In this document: positions 12,651 through 23,454 of the stretch, piece after piece
Position numbering within the stretch: the stretch's first letter is position 1
Layout of the letters: each line of letters begins with the position of its first letter
Origin: Taenia hydatigena
Lineage: Eukaryota > Platyhelminthes > Cestoda > Cyclophyllidea > Taeniidae
Assembly (NCBI GenBank): GCA_036345935.2
Contig: JADWOT020000008.1
Span: 13,017,733 to 13,081,732, forward strand
Length of the DNA: 64,000 bases
Reading direction: 5' to 3'
Made by a program: the position numbers and the translations under genes
The notes under the pieces: generated by a model
What the model saw: only the letters and a program-made list of their open reading frames with translations
Told to the model about the DNA's origin: nothing
Database searches by the model: none

Positions 12651-14230
12651 ATCTATGCTAATTCACTTAAACCGAACACAATCTTTCTGTAAGACGAATC
12701 CAAAACCTCGTGCAGACTGTGTAATGTGAATGATTACCGCAATCGGTGGATCATAGTGTGCAACTTACTAAATGCCACCTACTTCGTGCCTGAATAGAGA
12801 CCTAAACCACAAAAGAGACTGTCAGTCCATCTCTTTAGCTTATTTGAAGTGCAGCCCTTCTCATCTTACTTGAATTTGGAAATGCCACCTTATTGCCTTC
12901 CAAGGCTACTAGACTTTATTTCTGACAGAAAATCTGTAGAGGCCTTTGTCACAGCGGATCCACTTACTATGCACTCCATCAGCACAAAACGAAGATCGTG
13001 ACTTCTGCAGCATCATTTGATCCAGCAACAGTAGCAAATGTTAAAGGCAAACTTCAACACGATTAAAGCGTTCCTCTCCGGCACAATGGGAATTGTAAAC
13101 TCACATGCGGAACGCCTACGTTTTTTATGAATTACCCAAAGCATGAGTTGGGTGGTGAAGTTTTTTCAAAAGCTGTTTAAGATCATTCGTCACTTCCACC
13201 CCGGTTCGAAGTTGGCAGCTTATTGCTTCCTTATTTTTTAAACAGCTCAAAAGGATGTACCTCTTTAAAACCAAGGCGGGGGGAGCATTTTCCCTTTAGA
13301 TTTAACAAAACGTGTCTCACATGAGCCAGATTTGTGCAGAGAATATATCACATCGCATTTCTGTTCAGTATGCGAATTTGACATGATCGCAATTTTCGTG
13401 CCAAAGTAAATGAATTAAACTAAAGGAATTAATGCCTCCAGGCACTGCGTTCATCATTCTTGACCATTCGTAGTCATAAAGAAGGCAATCTCACACACGA
13501 ATACCTTTCCCCAAAATCCGACTTGGTTTGTGTATTTGCAGATTAAATGAAGAGCGTGGCACCAGTAAAACTTGGCACATAGAATGGACAAGGTGGCTTG
13601 CCTTGTATTGTTTGCAGGCTTCTTCGAATGCCCTGTAGACATTTTAAACTATTCCTTTATTTAAATGCAGTGAAATGTAACAATTTAGCCTTTATTTGGC
13701 CAGATACCACTTACTCTATACTAAAGGGAATAGATGAACCAACCACCCTACTGATTTGGAAACGTTAAAAAAACAGAGTCGATCGCACAGGAGATGATCC
13801 ACTCACAATTGCTAAAGCTTAGCACTTTATTCATATGTGAAGGCGTCGTTAGGCATGGATGGTTGACAGAACATGTGAGCACACTGAGAGGTTAGTAGCA
13901 TAGGTATGGTAAGCAATAAATTCAAGTTACTAGTGTGGAACTGTTGGACTATCTCACAGGGAACCAAAAAGTTCTACGTGGTCTTCCATAACTTTTTATG
14001 AATCCTCATTCTCTCCTACAGGAGGAAATGCACCACTGTCAAGTCATGGCAGTTTAAATGTGCAAATAATGGACTGACGATCAGAAATGGGTTGTCAGTT
14101 GAATTATCACATGACGCTGGCAGCCCAGAGTGGAGAGGCTGATACATCAGCAGCAATAAAATAGAACGCTGTGTTAATGACCTGATCAGTCTAGTGCGGA
14201 ATGTGCGATGAAGGTGGTTTGCCTTGATAG

Positions 14231-14620
14231 TGCTCAATTCGACCATGTCATCTGCGCAAGGACAAGAATACAATACTGGTTCGCAACTTTAATTGGAGTC
14301 TAAGCCATGCCCGCGCATTCCCTTGCTACCTACGTGGTGATGCGGTGATTCTCAACAAGCTGCTCAGCTTCTCCACCACCATGCACGCCCTCCTGTGGCC
14401 CGCGTTCACGGCTCTCCTCAGTGCTCTTCTGCTCCTCCTCAGCTGGCGTCTCACCGGATGTCGCGTCTGGCGGGAGTCTGAGTCCTTTATAAGCTTACCC
14501 ACCCCCGACCCTACGCCTTCCGCTAGCGATACTGCCATCCATACCTCCAACCCAACCCGCACTCCATATGCCGCTGTCACCTCCACCACCACCAACGGCA
14601 CAGCCACCTTTAATCTCTAG
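14231..14620 (+). pseudogene. orphan second exon of KCNMB-like channel subunit (left copy)
   Basis: This is the same exon as 42031-42420 in the right arm. It starts after a TTGATAG acceptor with the CSIRPC motif, continues through FPCYLRGDAVILNKLL and the TM2 segment HALLWPAFTALLSALLLLL, and ends at a stop after TATFNL. The only protein change I noticed is M-to-I near the start of the exon (AATACTGG here, AATGCTGG at right). The first exon does not exist on this side, because the duplication starts inside the intron. This copy therefore has no N-terminus, first membrane helix or promoter of its own. Confidence 0.75.
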
Positions 14621-15572
14621 GTCGAGTCTATTAACTTCGCACTGAACTTTCAATTTTCTGCCATTGCAATACATTCTCTTCACATCTACTCCTCTCACCT
14701 TCGTTATTATTTACTGTACATTCATCTATTTCCCCTTTCTCTTCAATTCTCGAGTATTTCATAACTCAGTTATCATTGGCATGGCCTTCTTCAAAACAAT
14801 ACTGCATTACTATTTATTGCATTTTTGCCTTATTTTAAAGTTGTTTTTGAAAAATCGTGTCCTAGTGCTCGGGATAACTGACAAATTAACGTATCGAATC
14901 GACGCAATAAGGTCAGATAGACCCTCCCAGCATTGAGACAGAAGTAGTGCATTCTGGGCCGTAGTGAAATTTGTGTACCACCTCAAGCATAAGGCCACTA
15001 GTATGCTAATCACTGTCTTCAACACTTCTGTTTTTCATGAAAACTTTGCGGCTCTTGATAGTGTTACACGGTATTCTACTTCGAACGTAACTACTACTAA
15101 CCAACTGGAAGAGCCACAAGGGGAGGGATAACCGGCTTTTGGTTCTTCTGCTACAACGTTCTTCAACACCCACTATCACATAATCTCGCTGTAGCAACTA
15201 GGTCACTCCCGATGGTTTGTTTTGGTCTGCGCATTCTATCAGTAAGGTTCTTCGCAGTCTTTTTTTTACTTGATCTTCGAAAAGTTTGTCTAGTGCTTCG
15301 TTGGTACTTCCTTAGTTTGTGATGAGGCTGCCCATGATGTCTTCGGCGTCACTCGATCGCTATAGATGGGGTACAAAATCTGACGTTGCAAAATAGTGAG
15401 TGGACAGGTGCAGTGACAGTTCTGCTCTGATTGCAACGATTCTTAGTGACGTAATTCTACTGCGCGATGGAGTAATGGCATCAAACTCCAGACTTTAAGA
15501 AAGGAAGTAATTTGGAAAATGGCGCCTGCCAATATTTCACGGCAAGCATAAATTTTACATGCAAAGTGCTTC

Positions 15573-15833
15573 TTAAAACAAATCTTCCTCCACCATTAGC
15601 GAGGGATAATTTTTCGTAAGGTTTTTAGAATCGGATGTTTTCACCAACGTCTTTTGCTGGCTTTTGAGTTGAATTAAAGTTACCTTAACGATTGCAACTA
15701 TGGCAGTGGACCATGACGGACCCAACAATTTCCTCAGCCTTCCAGCATTAGTGTGACTGCCACTGGTTACCACTCGCATGTGCTCCATCTCGGCCTTTCT
15801 CCACAGCTCGTCATTTTCCCACGTAATTCGCAT
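15573..15833 (-). CDS. unassigned 86-codon ORF / possible exon, copy 2 of 4
   Basis: The translation is identical to the ORF at 319-579, including the splice donor after codon 50. No family is recognised. It sits in block c, antisense to the KCNMB-like relic. Confidence 0.2.
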   Translation of the reverse strand: MRITWENDELWRKAEMEHMRVVTSGSHTNAGRLRKLLGPSWSTAIVAIVKVTLIQLKSQQKTLVKTSDSKNLTKNYPSLMVEEDLF

Positions 15834-16376
15834 TTATTCAACGCGATCCGATGGTTTCTCTCCACAGGATTAAAATGAATCTATTTGATATTCCAGTACT
15901 CGCAGAAGCTGACCGTTTGAACTTAGGTCATTTGCCATATCACTAGACATAAAATTTCCGAGTTCTTTGTTTGCTTGACATTTCATTTATAAATAACACC
16001 ATAAAATTAGTAGTAATTTATCCTGACATTGTCGTAGCTGCAATTCTGTATGCCCGCTACCACTACTGCCAATGCACGCTTAGTTTCGCGATTTCTGGAC
16101 GCTTTATGATTTCATTTGACAAGAAGGCAAATAAACTCATTTTGATGTCAGGACTACATTTTAGAATGCAACATCACTAGGAGTGCGTTTGACAAGATGC
16201 GGCTAAAAAATGAACTTACGATGCAATGGTCATTCTACACAAATCTCGCCCTGACGACTAAAATCAACAAAAGCGGTATCTGGTCGTCTTTGTAATTTGA
16301 GATGCATTCATTCAATTTGTTTTCTTTTTGTTACGAAATTTTATCATAAACTCCACATCGTAGTACACATCGATGC

Positions 16377-16505
16377 AGTAAAGTGTAGAGAAATGTGTCG
16401 CTCAACGTTATAAGCTCGTAGGATGTTCGCTGTATGCTGCTTGCCAAAAACTTCATCACCCGAATCATGACCAAACACCCGCGAGCCCATCTCTTCCGTT
16501 GCTGA
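16377..16505 (-). pseudogene. PPP-family phosphatase relic, copy 2 of 4
   Basis: This matches the fragment at 1123-1251: an isolated FG...I.RA..V block of the PPP catalytic domain bounded by stops. It lies on the strand opposite to the KCNMB-like exons. Confidence 0.35.
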
Positions 16506-17310
16506 AGCGGCTTAAAGAAATGCCTGCGGCCCATAGTAATGGATCAAGCATCCTCTACACTTACCAATGCAGCATATTTGTCGATTTTACCAGCCATGTT
16601 CAATTGGCACCTCGGTTTCTATTGTTAATAATAATTCATTACAGTTGGACAGGATCTAACGCGAGGTCGAATATTAACTGTTTAAACAACTAAACCGAAA
16701 GATGCTGGAGAGTGCTCGTGTTAGTATGCGGACACATTGAGCATGCCAAAGGAAGCAAAAATTTATGCATGATCTAATGCTAACCATATGTCAAAGTTAA
16801 CGTATGCAGACCGCAAATTTGCTCACCTACCCTTTACATTTTTAATTGATGGGTTGGCTAATACCCGGCAGACCTGATGGGTGCGCTAGCTTCACTGATT
16901 TCTACCACCCTACCGCACCTCAGTCTGCCACTCCGCACTCCCTGAGCTCCGCAGCCGCGCAAATGGCCGCTGATGCCAGTTCTTCGAATTTTCCTTAACT
17001 CACATTCAGCACTCCTGCTTGTCACTCAGAACACTTCATTTTGTCTTATGGAGGCATGAGTGAATGGAAGAGATTGGCATCCTTTCTTTTATTCAAGAAA
17101 TGTACCCTTTTACCCCTATGATGACTAGTGTTTGCCTTCGCGTAGTAAATTTACCAATCATATTCACAAAACATATTTTTGTCTCACTGGCAAAACTTTG
17201 TTAAACATTAGTGAAGTCAACTACCCTAATGTAATACTCGCACCCTTATGCTAAAGTTTCTTTTCCACGTATTCATTCGGTGATCACATCCCCGGTCTTC
17301 CACCAACCAG

Positions 17311-17592
17311 AACATCATTATTCGCTCAAAGCGCTGGCAGGTGCATCCATTATTCCGTTTTTCACGCAATTTTTCGGTGATTAGAAGTCTCTCTTTCAAG
17401 GCAATTTTTCACTATTATTGGCCATCATTAGTGGTGATGGGAATTAATCTTGCGTCGTTTTGGTGCCTACAGATTGCACCGTTTGTAATGGTACTTGTCA
17501 GATTCGAGGGGGCACTTTCCTCCAATTCAGGCCTTAAAAACACACCCATTGGTTCTCGGGGACACTTGAGCCAAATAAAAAGGTTTCAGTAA
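17311..17592 (+). pseudogene. KCNMB-like second-exon relic (TM2 region), copy 2 of 4
   Basis: This lies 2.7 kb downstream of the orphan second exon (14231-14620) and on the same strand, as expected for a decayed tandem paralogue. The order is VIRSLSF, FHYYWPSLVVMG, then a hydrophobic segment. In the right arm the S-to-A and S-to-P changes in this frame show that it is free to drift. Confidence 0.35.
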
Positions 17593-17936
17593 GTTCATCT
17601 TTTTTGATACGTTTCTTGCCTTCAACTAAATTCCTCACCAACTATTGGCAAATTATATAGACTAGTTTCAAGGAAAGGTTTCGTGTAAGCGCAGATCAAG
17701 TCTTTCATCCATAAAGCTTTTAACTTGTATTAACGATATTTTGTTCAATTTGGGAAATTTACTGCACTGGAATTCCTAGGTGTCTTTCAATAACACTGCC
17801 CTTAAAACACTGTCATCTAGGATTGGCAACTAATTGGGATTCCTGCCCTCTTGTTCACTGGAGGGGCTGCTGCCACAATAGGCTTTTCTATTTTCCGACA
17901 GCCATTAGCATCTGCTTTGTGGCCACGCAAGCTAAC

Positions 17937-17957
17937 CCAGCTGTAACAGAGTGCTAC
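17937..17957 (+). repeat. 21-bp repeat spanning the c/d breakpoint
   Basis: Positions 17937-17957 are identical to 11948-11968 in block b (core CTGTAACAGAGTGC). The fold-back breakpoint lies between 17940 and 17941, four bases into this repeat. The copies are too far apart to be chance neighbours. It may be the end of a mobile element or a site used in the rearrangement. Confidence 0.7.
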
Positions 17958-18399
17958 TGTCTCAAATTCGCACTATCATCGTTTGGTAAAAATGGACTTA
18001 GTTTCAATGAAGACTGTTTTTTGTTTTAAGCATTCTGCTATTAAAATACCGGAATATCGTCAACAAATTTGTCTGAACTTGTTAAGTTGAAAGAAAAGGA
18101 CTTTTCAAATTGTAATGTTAAAATTTTTCCTTGCCGGTTTTTGTAAAAGGTAAGGAGTTGCAAGTGAAATTGTGGCCTTATAACATGTTACTTTAAGCAT
18201 TACCTTCGGTATCCACATTACAAATTTAAAATTAATCAAGTGGAATGCTTTCACAAACAACCAGCTTTAATTTATCGCAATTAATACAATATCATTCAGT
18301 GTTTCCTTCTTTTTATCGACATTATCCATGTTGTACAAATTTTGCTCTATGGCTTAATCCTATTTCGTCTGTTAAGCACTTACGGAAACACGTCGATCC

Positions 18400-18565
18400 G
18401 TAGAAGCTTTAAGCCTAGCGGCCCGAGACTTCCTTGAAGGCAAAAGAAGGCATAATACTAGGGCAGAATATACACATTCAATAGACGGAATGGGGCTGCT
18501 GGCATGGCCCGGAGGCCAACCCACGCGACCCATGTCCGAAACCGAAACCGGCAGCCATAACAAAC
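18400..18565 (-). repeat. dispersed repeat family, copy in block d
   Basis: Read on the minus strand, it contains GGCCTCCGGGCCATGCCAGC, then ATTATGCCTTCTTTTGCC, then GGAAGTCTCGG. Related, more diverged copies occur at 27713-27840, 27990-28120 (minus) and 28370-28560. The right-arm partner is 38088-38245. No coding frame is shared, and the type of element is unknown. Confidence 0.6.
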
Positions 18566-18823
18566 TAAATGTTCCATCAAGCGTCCCGACCCGAGTTAAA
18601 ATTCAGCTGCTACTTATAGGCATTATCTACCTTATCTCTTGGTCTACAATAATTCTATAGAAGACTTGTGAAGGCTGAAACAGGTGAGTAATCGTTGAGA
18701 GTTTTGGTTCAATTTCGGCAAGTTGTGCTTTGGTATTGGCGAAATTGAGTTCCGACATTTCTCACAGTCCCTCAAACTTTCCAAATTTCACATTAATTTG
18801 TTCCAATACTTGTAAGGAGTAGA

Positions 18824-18837
18824 TTTGGCGCGCCAAA
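18824..18837. promoter_or_regulatory. perfect TTTGGCGCGCCAAA palindrome (E2F-like site)
   Basis: The 14-bp inverted repeat matches two overlapping E2F-type half sites (TTTGGCGC). The right-arm copy at 37814-37827 keeps the palindrome, although the adjacent base differs. No promoter or gene start is visible nearby, so function is only a possibility. Confidence 0.25.
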
Positions 18838-19601
18838 TGATAGTTTTGTTAAGCAAATCTAAGATAAAACTGTGAGGCGATTTCGCATCCAGCAATCGGA
18901 TTTAAAATTTATTTCATTGACTGTTGAATGTTTAAATTGTCAGTCCTAGAGGTAGAAAAACACATCTTCATAATAAATTATGCTTATACGAACCGGGACT
19001 TGTTTTTGCAAATACTTTTTTTATCAATCCTCACCTGTCCACATGGACATCTGCCCTGCAGTCCTCACCCGTTTCTTATCTAAGAGATGAACGCGATAGA
19101 GTCTAGACAATCAGCACGCATAATATCAATGCATAAAAATTTGCAACGAGATTAAAATGGTGCCAAATCTGTTTGTACCAGCAAGCAGCCTTCAAAGCTC
19201 GGAGAATCAGTAGCTATGATAACCTTTAAAATATTATGAACTGCTAAATTAAAACTTAGGATAATATATGAATGAGAAGTTGACTTTCGATTATTCACAG
19301 ACAATCAGAGACCATTTTTTATTAAAGAGATGTCTTTGTTGTGGTTTATGATTAATTTTTGCTGATCAGATCTTTCCAACTCATATTACAGCAGCAGGAA
19401 ACAGTAGCAACGGTCTATAGATGGTTGTCTCGTTCAGCCTAAAGATAGTGAGACTGGTTGGAAAACAATAAGTTGCACAGGGTATTGTCTTATGTATTCT
19501 GTTGAAAAGGAACATCGCTTATGCGTTGGTAAATTCCGACCGGATGACAGACCTCTACCCTTGTACCGATGAAGTTGTGTAGAATAGCAATGTCGGTTGA
19601 T

Positions 19602-19615
19602 CACACACACACACA
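19602..19615. repeat. CA microsatellite (7 units; 9 in the right arm)
   Basis: This is seven CA units here against nine TG units at 37032-37049. It is the only length difference between the 15-kb arms that I could detect from coordinate sums. Confidence 0.9.
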
Positions 19616-19715
19616 TGTATTTGATAGATTCGACACCCTTAAGTTGCCCAACGTTGTGTTCTTTCAATGATGTTCGAATTCTCTCCTTCGATTCCAAGTT
19701 GCTTGTTCCATTTCA

Positions 19716-20835
19716 TTACGTCATGAATAGTATCGTGTAGTCTATGTCGGCTGATATAAAAAATTCGGCTTTTGTTTTAAAACCTTTTTCAGGTTTATCT
19801 AATTTCGCGGCTACTCCTTTATTTTCCAACCTATTCACATAGTTTGGAGCAGGAAAAACGAAAACAAGCTTTTTATTGATAGCTTTGGCACCATCCTGGA
19901 AAAATTGATGAGCTCGAATAATGTTCGCGATGCAGTACTTGATGAGAAATGCGTTCATCACATCGTAACCAAACCGGTAGCTGCATCCCCTCGGACTCCT
20001 TTCCCAACCGACCGGTGGGGATCGCTCGTCGGTATTGGGTCGGACCAGAGAAGACTACACATCAACCCATTGGAGGGTACATCCACGGGTCTACGTATTT
20101 CGCTGATTGCTACACGAAGATCTGTTGCATCGGGTTCCAGGAGAACCTTTGAAATGCCTCCACGTGTGCGAAATAGCTCCTGCTCTTTAATCGCTGCAAT
20201 TGGCATGTGATTGAAAACATTTATGAAGTTAGTAAGAGCATTGGAATCATTGTATCGTTGCGTGATTTCCTTTTCAAAGCCGTATATTCTGCACATCCTC
20301 TCGCATTCATGATGGCCTCTCAACAAGTAGATGTTGTGGGAGTATCTCAACTTGTAGGCCAATAGGAGGGTGGTGATTTCAACTGATTGTGGACCACGAT
20401 TAGCATCGTCACCAAAGTAAGGGTATTTCTGCTCGGAGGGAAGACCGGTCCTGTCCTCTCACCAACAATGGTGATGGGACACTCGAGGTCCAGCACCATC
20501 GGTTCACCCATAAATTTACTCACGACACTTGAACACACTACTTCTATGTGCTCTCGCCCCACATCCACATATTCGCCCCGATCGTCTGTGCCTCTGAGAA
20601 GTTCGTGGATTAGCGAATCCAGTGGGCGATCCAATTCCTCTGTAGGGACCACATCACTTAAACATTGAGGTTGACTCGTCATTGCTGCTATGCCTTGAGT
20701 CGTTTGTTCGTTCCACTGCTGGCGTTGGCGAATTGATTTGGTCAAGTGGGTGAAGTGCAGTTTCAATTTGCTTACTTCATTTCGGTTCATAACAGCTTCA
20801 TATTTTCTAAAGCCCTGGTTGCAAGGTGTAGACAC
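19716..20835 (-). pseudogene. PP1-like serine/threonine phosphatase pseudogene, fullest copy
   Basis: Three minus-strand frames together cover most of a PPP catalytic domain: 20347-20835 (N-terminal part), 19958-20362 (middle, LLRGHHECERMCRIYGFEK to LLWSDP) and 19716-19961 (C-terminal part, NIIRAHQFFQDGAK and FPAPNYVNRLENKG). The protein is close to PP1 in order and spacing but is disabled. The GDIHGQ loop, with its Asp and His metal ligands, is deleted. Single-base frameshifts occur after FPP and before RGCSYRFG. RGNHE has become RGHHE and CHGG has become TRGG. GDD, NRG, RAH and APNY survive. There are no introns within the homology, so a retrocopy origin is possible. It forms the spacer of the 6.5-kb palindrome. 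Confidence 0.85.
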
Positions 20836-21434
20836 AACATACTATGATGCGGAGAAAAGCATCAACTGCTATATGTAGTAGAAAGGTCTGATAACTTTCA
20901 CGTGTGGTTCACGTGGCTAAATCGGGTTCGTTTTACTTTCAAGGGAACTCTTGCCGTCACTCTACTACGAAGAAGCTTAAGGCAGGGGCAAAACTTTGTC
21001 AGCCGCTTTACAAATTAATGCTGAGAATGAGTAACAATGTTTACCAAAGTTTTGCACGAAGCCTCAGAAGCTCGTCAACAATCCCACTGGGTTAGCTTGC
21101 GTGGCCACAAAGCAGATGCTAATGGCTGTCGGAAAATAGAAAAGCCTATTGTGGCAGCAGCCCCTCCAGTGAACAAGAGGGCAGGAATCCCAATTAGTTG
21201 CCAATCCTAGATGACAGTGTTTTAAGGGCAGTGTTATTGAAAGACACCTAGGAATTCCAGTGCAGTAAATTTCCCAAATTGAACAAAATATCGTTAATAC
21301 AAGTTAAAAGCTTTATGGATGAAAGACTTGATCTGCGCTTACACGAAACCTTTCCTTGAAACTAGTCTATATAATTTGCCAATAGTTGGTGAGGAATTTA
21401 GTTGAAGGCAAGAAACGTATCAAAAAAGATGAAC

Positions 21435-21716
21435 TTACTGAAACCTTTTTATTTGGCTCAAGTGTCCCCGAGAACCAATGGGTGTGTTTTTAAGGCCTGA
21501 ATTGGAGGAAAGTGCCCCCTCGAATCTGACAAGTACCATTACAAACGGTGCAATCTGTAGGCACCAAAACGACGCAAGATTAATTCCCATCACCACTAAT
21601 GATGGCCAATAATAGTGAAAAATTGCCTTGAAAGAGAGACTTCTAATCACCGAAAAATTGCGTGAAAAACGGAATAATGGATGCACCTGCCAGCGCTTTG
21701 AGCGAATAATGATGTT
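21435..21716 (-). pseudogene. KCNMB-like second-exon relic, copy 3 of 4
   Basis: This is the inverted, identical copy of 17311-17592. Confidence 0.35.
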
Positions 21717-22521
21717 CTGGTTGGTGGAAGACCGGGGATGTGATCACCGAATGAATACGTGGAAAAGAAACTTTAGCATAAGGGTGCGAGTATTACATTA
21801 GGGTAGTTGACTTCACTAATGTTTAACAAAGTTTTGCCAGTGAGACAAAAATATGTTTTGTGAATATGATTGGTAAATTTACTACGCGAAGGCAAACACT
21901 AGTCATCATAGGGGTAAAAGGGTACATTTCTTGAATAAAAGAAAGGATGCCAATCTCTTCCATTCACTCATGCCTCCATAAGACAAAATGAAGTGTTCTG
22001 AGTGACAAGCAGGAGTGCTGAATGTGAGTTAAGGAAAATTCGAAGAACTGGCATCAGCGGCCATTTGCGCGGCTGCGGAGCTCAGGGAGTGCGGAGTGGC
22101 AGACTGAGGTGCGGTAGGGTGGTAGAAATCAGTGAAGCTAGCGCACCCATCAGGTCTGCCGGGTATTAGCCAACCCATCAATTAAAAATGTAAAGGGTAG
22201 GTGAGCAAATTTGCGGTCTGCATACGTTAACTTTGACATATGGTTAGCATTAGATCATGCATAAATTTTTGCTTCCTTTGGCATGCTCAATGTGTCCGCA
22301 TACTAACACGAGCACTCTCCAGCATCTTTCGGTTTAGTTGTTTAAACAGTTAATATTCGACCTCGCGTTAGATCCTGTCCAACTGTAATGAATTATTATT
22401 AACAATAGAAACCGAGGTGCCAATTGAACATGGCTGGTAAAATCGACAAATATGCTGCATTGGTAAGTGTAGAGGATGCTTGATCCATTACTATGGGCCG
22501 CAGGCATTTCTTTAAGCCGCT

Positions 22522-22650
22522 TCAGCAACGGAAGAGATGGGCTCGCGGGTGTTTGGTCATGATTCGGGTGATGAAGTTTTTGGCAAGCAGCATACAGCGA
22601 ACATCCTACGAGCTTATAACGTTGAGCGACACATTTCTCTACACTTTACT
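22522..22650 (+). pseudogene. PPP-family phosphatase relic, copy 3 of 4
   Basis: This is the inverted, identical copy of 16377-16505. Upstream on the same strand, a short frame MAGKIDKYAAL meets a GTAAGT donor at about 22466. It could be a remnant first exon, but the link is speculative. Confidence 0.35.
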
Positions 22651-23193
22651 GCATCGATGTGTACTACGATGTGGAGTTTATGATAAAATTTCGTAACAAA
22701 AAGAAAACAAATTGAATGAATGCATCTCAAATTACAAAGACGACCAGATACCGCTTTTGTTGATTTTAGTCGTCAGGGCGAGATTTGTGTAGAATGACCA
22801 TTGCATCGTAAGTTCATTTTTTAGCCGCATCTTGTCAAACGCACTCCTAGTGATGTTGCATTCTAAAATGTAGTCCTGACATCAAAATGAGTTTATTTGC
22901 CTTCTTGTCAAATGAAATCATAAAGCGTCCAGAAATCGCGAAACTAAGCGTGCATTGGCAGTAGTGGTAGCGGGCATACAGAATTGCAGCTACGACAATG
23001 TCAGGATAAATTACTACTAATTTTATGGTGTTATTTATAAATGAAATGTCAAGCAAACAAAGAACTCGGAAATTTTATGTCTAGTGATATGGCAAATGAC
23101 CTAAGTTCAAACGGTCAGCTTCTGCGAGTACTGGAATATCAAATAGATTCATTTTAATCCTGTGGAGAGAAACCATCGGATCGCGTTGAATAA

Positions 23194-23454
23194 ATGCGAA
23201 TTACGTGGGAAAATGACGAGCTGTGGAGAAAGGCCGAGATGGAGCACATGCGAGTGGTAACCAGTGGCAGTCACACTAATGCTGGAAGGCTGAGGAAATT
23301 GTTGGGTCCGTCATGGTCCACTGCCATAGTTGCAATCGTTAAGGTAACTTTAATTCAACTCAAAAGCCAGCAAAAGACGTTGGTGAAAACATCCGATTCT
23401 AAAAACCTTACGAAAAATTATCCCTCGCTAATGGTGGAGGAAGATTTGTTTTAA
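23194..23454 (+). CDS. unassigned 86-codon ORF / possible exon, copy 3 of 4
   Basis: This is identical to 15573-15833. The putative exon would be 23194-23343, with the donor at 23344. About 300 bp downstream on the same strand, a frame reads SDAEDIMGSLITN, a stop, then EALDKLFEDQVKKRLRRTLL. It could be another worn exon of the same unknown gene. Confidence 0.2.
   Translation: MRITWENDELWRKAEMEHMRVVTSGSHTNAGRLRKLLGPSWSTAIVAIVKVTLIQLKSQQKTLVKTSDSKNLTKNYPSLMVEEDLF

Larger units (their letters stand above)
17941..19715. other. block d: AT-rich 3' flank of the PP1-like pseudogene
   Basis: There is no recognisable gene. It contains one copy of a dispersed repeat (18400-18565), a perfect 14-bp TTTGGCGCGCCAAA palindrome (18824-18837) and a seven-unit CA tract (19602-19615). 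The right-arm partner is 36932-38710. The block forms most of the spacer of the 6.5-kb palindrome. Confidence 0.6.
5732..20739 (+). repeat. left arm of 15-kb inverted repeat (a b c d e)
   Basis: This is the reverse complement of 35908-50919. Paired coordinates sum to 56651 from the outer edge to the CA tract at 19602, then to 56647, so the only net length change in 15 kb is two CA units. Scattered substitutions separate the arms; for example, an N-to-K change is visible in the ORF at 17823. Outside 5732 and 20739 the sequences are unrelated. The arm holds the orphan second exon of the KCNMB-like gene, a KCNMB-like relic, a PPP relic, and the 3' and middle parts of the PP1-like pseudogene. Confidence 0.95.

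Noticed and set aside
14326..14698. Minus-strand ORFs of 93 and 67 codons
   Set aside because: They are antisense shadows of the KCNMB-like second exon, whose plus-strand frame has the family motifs.
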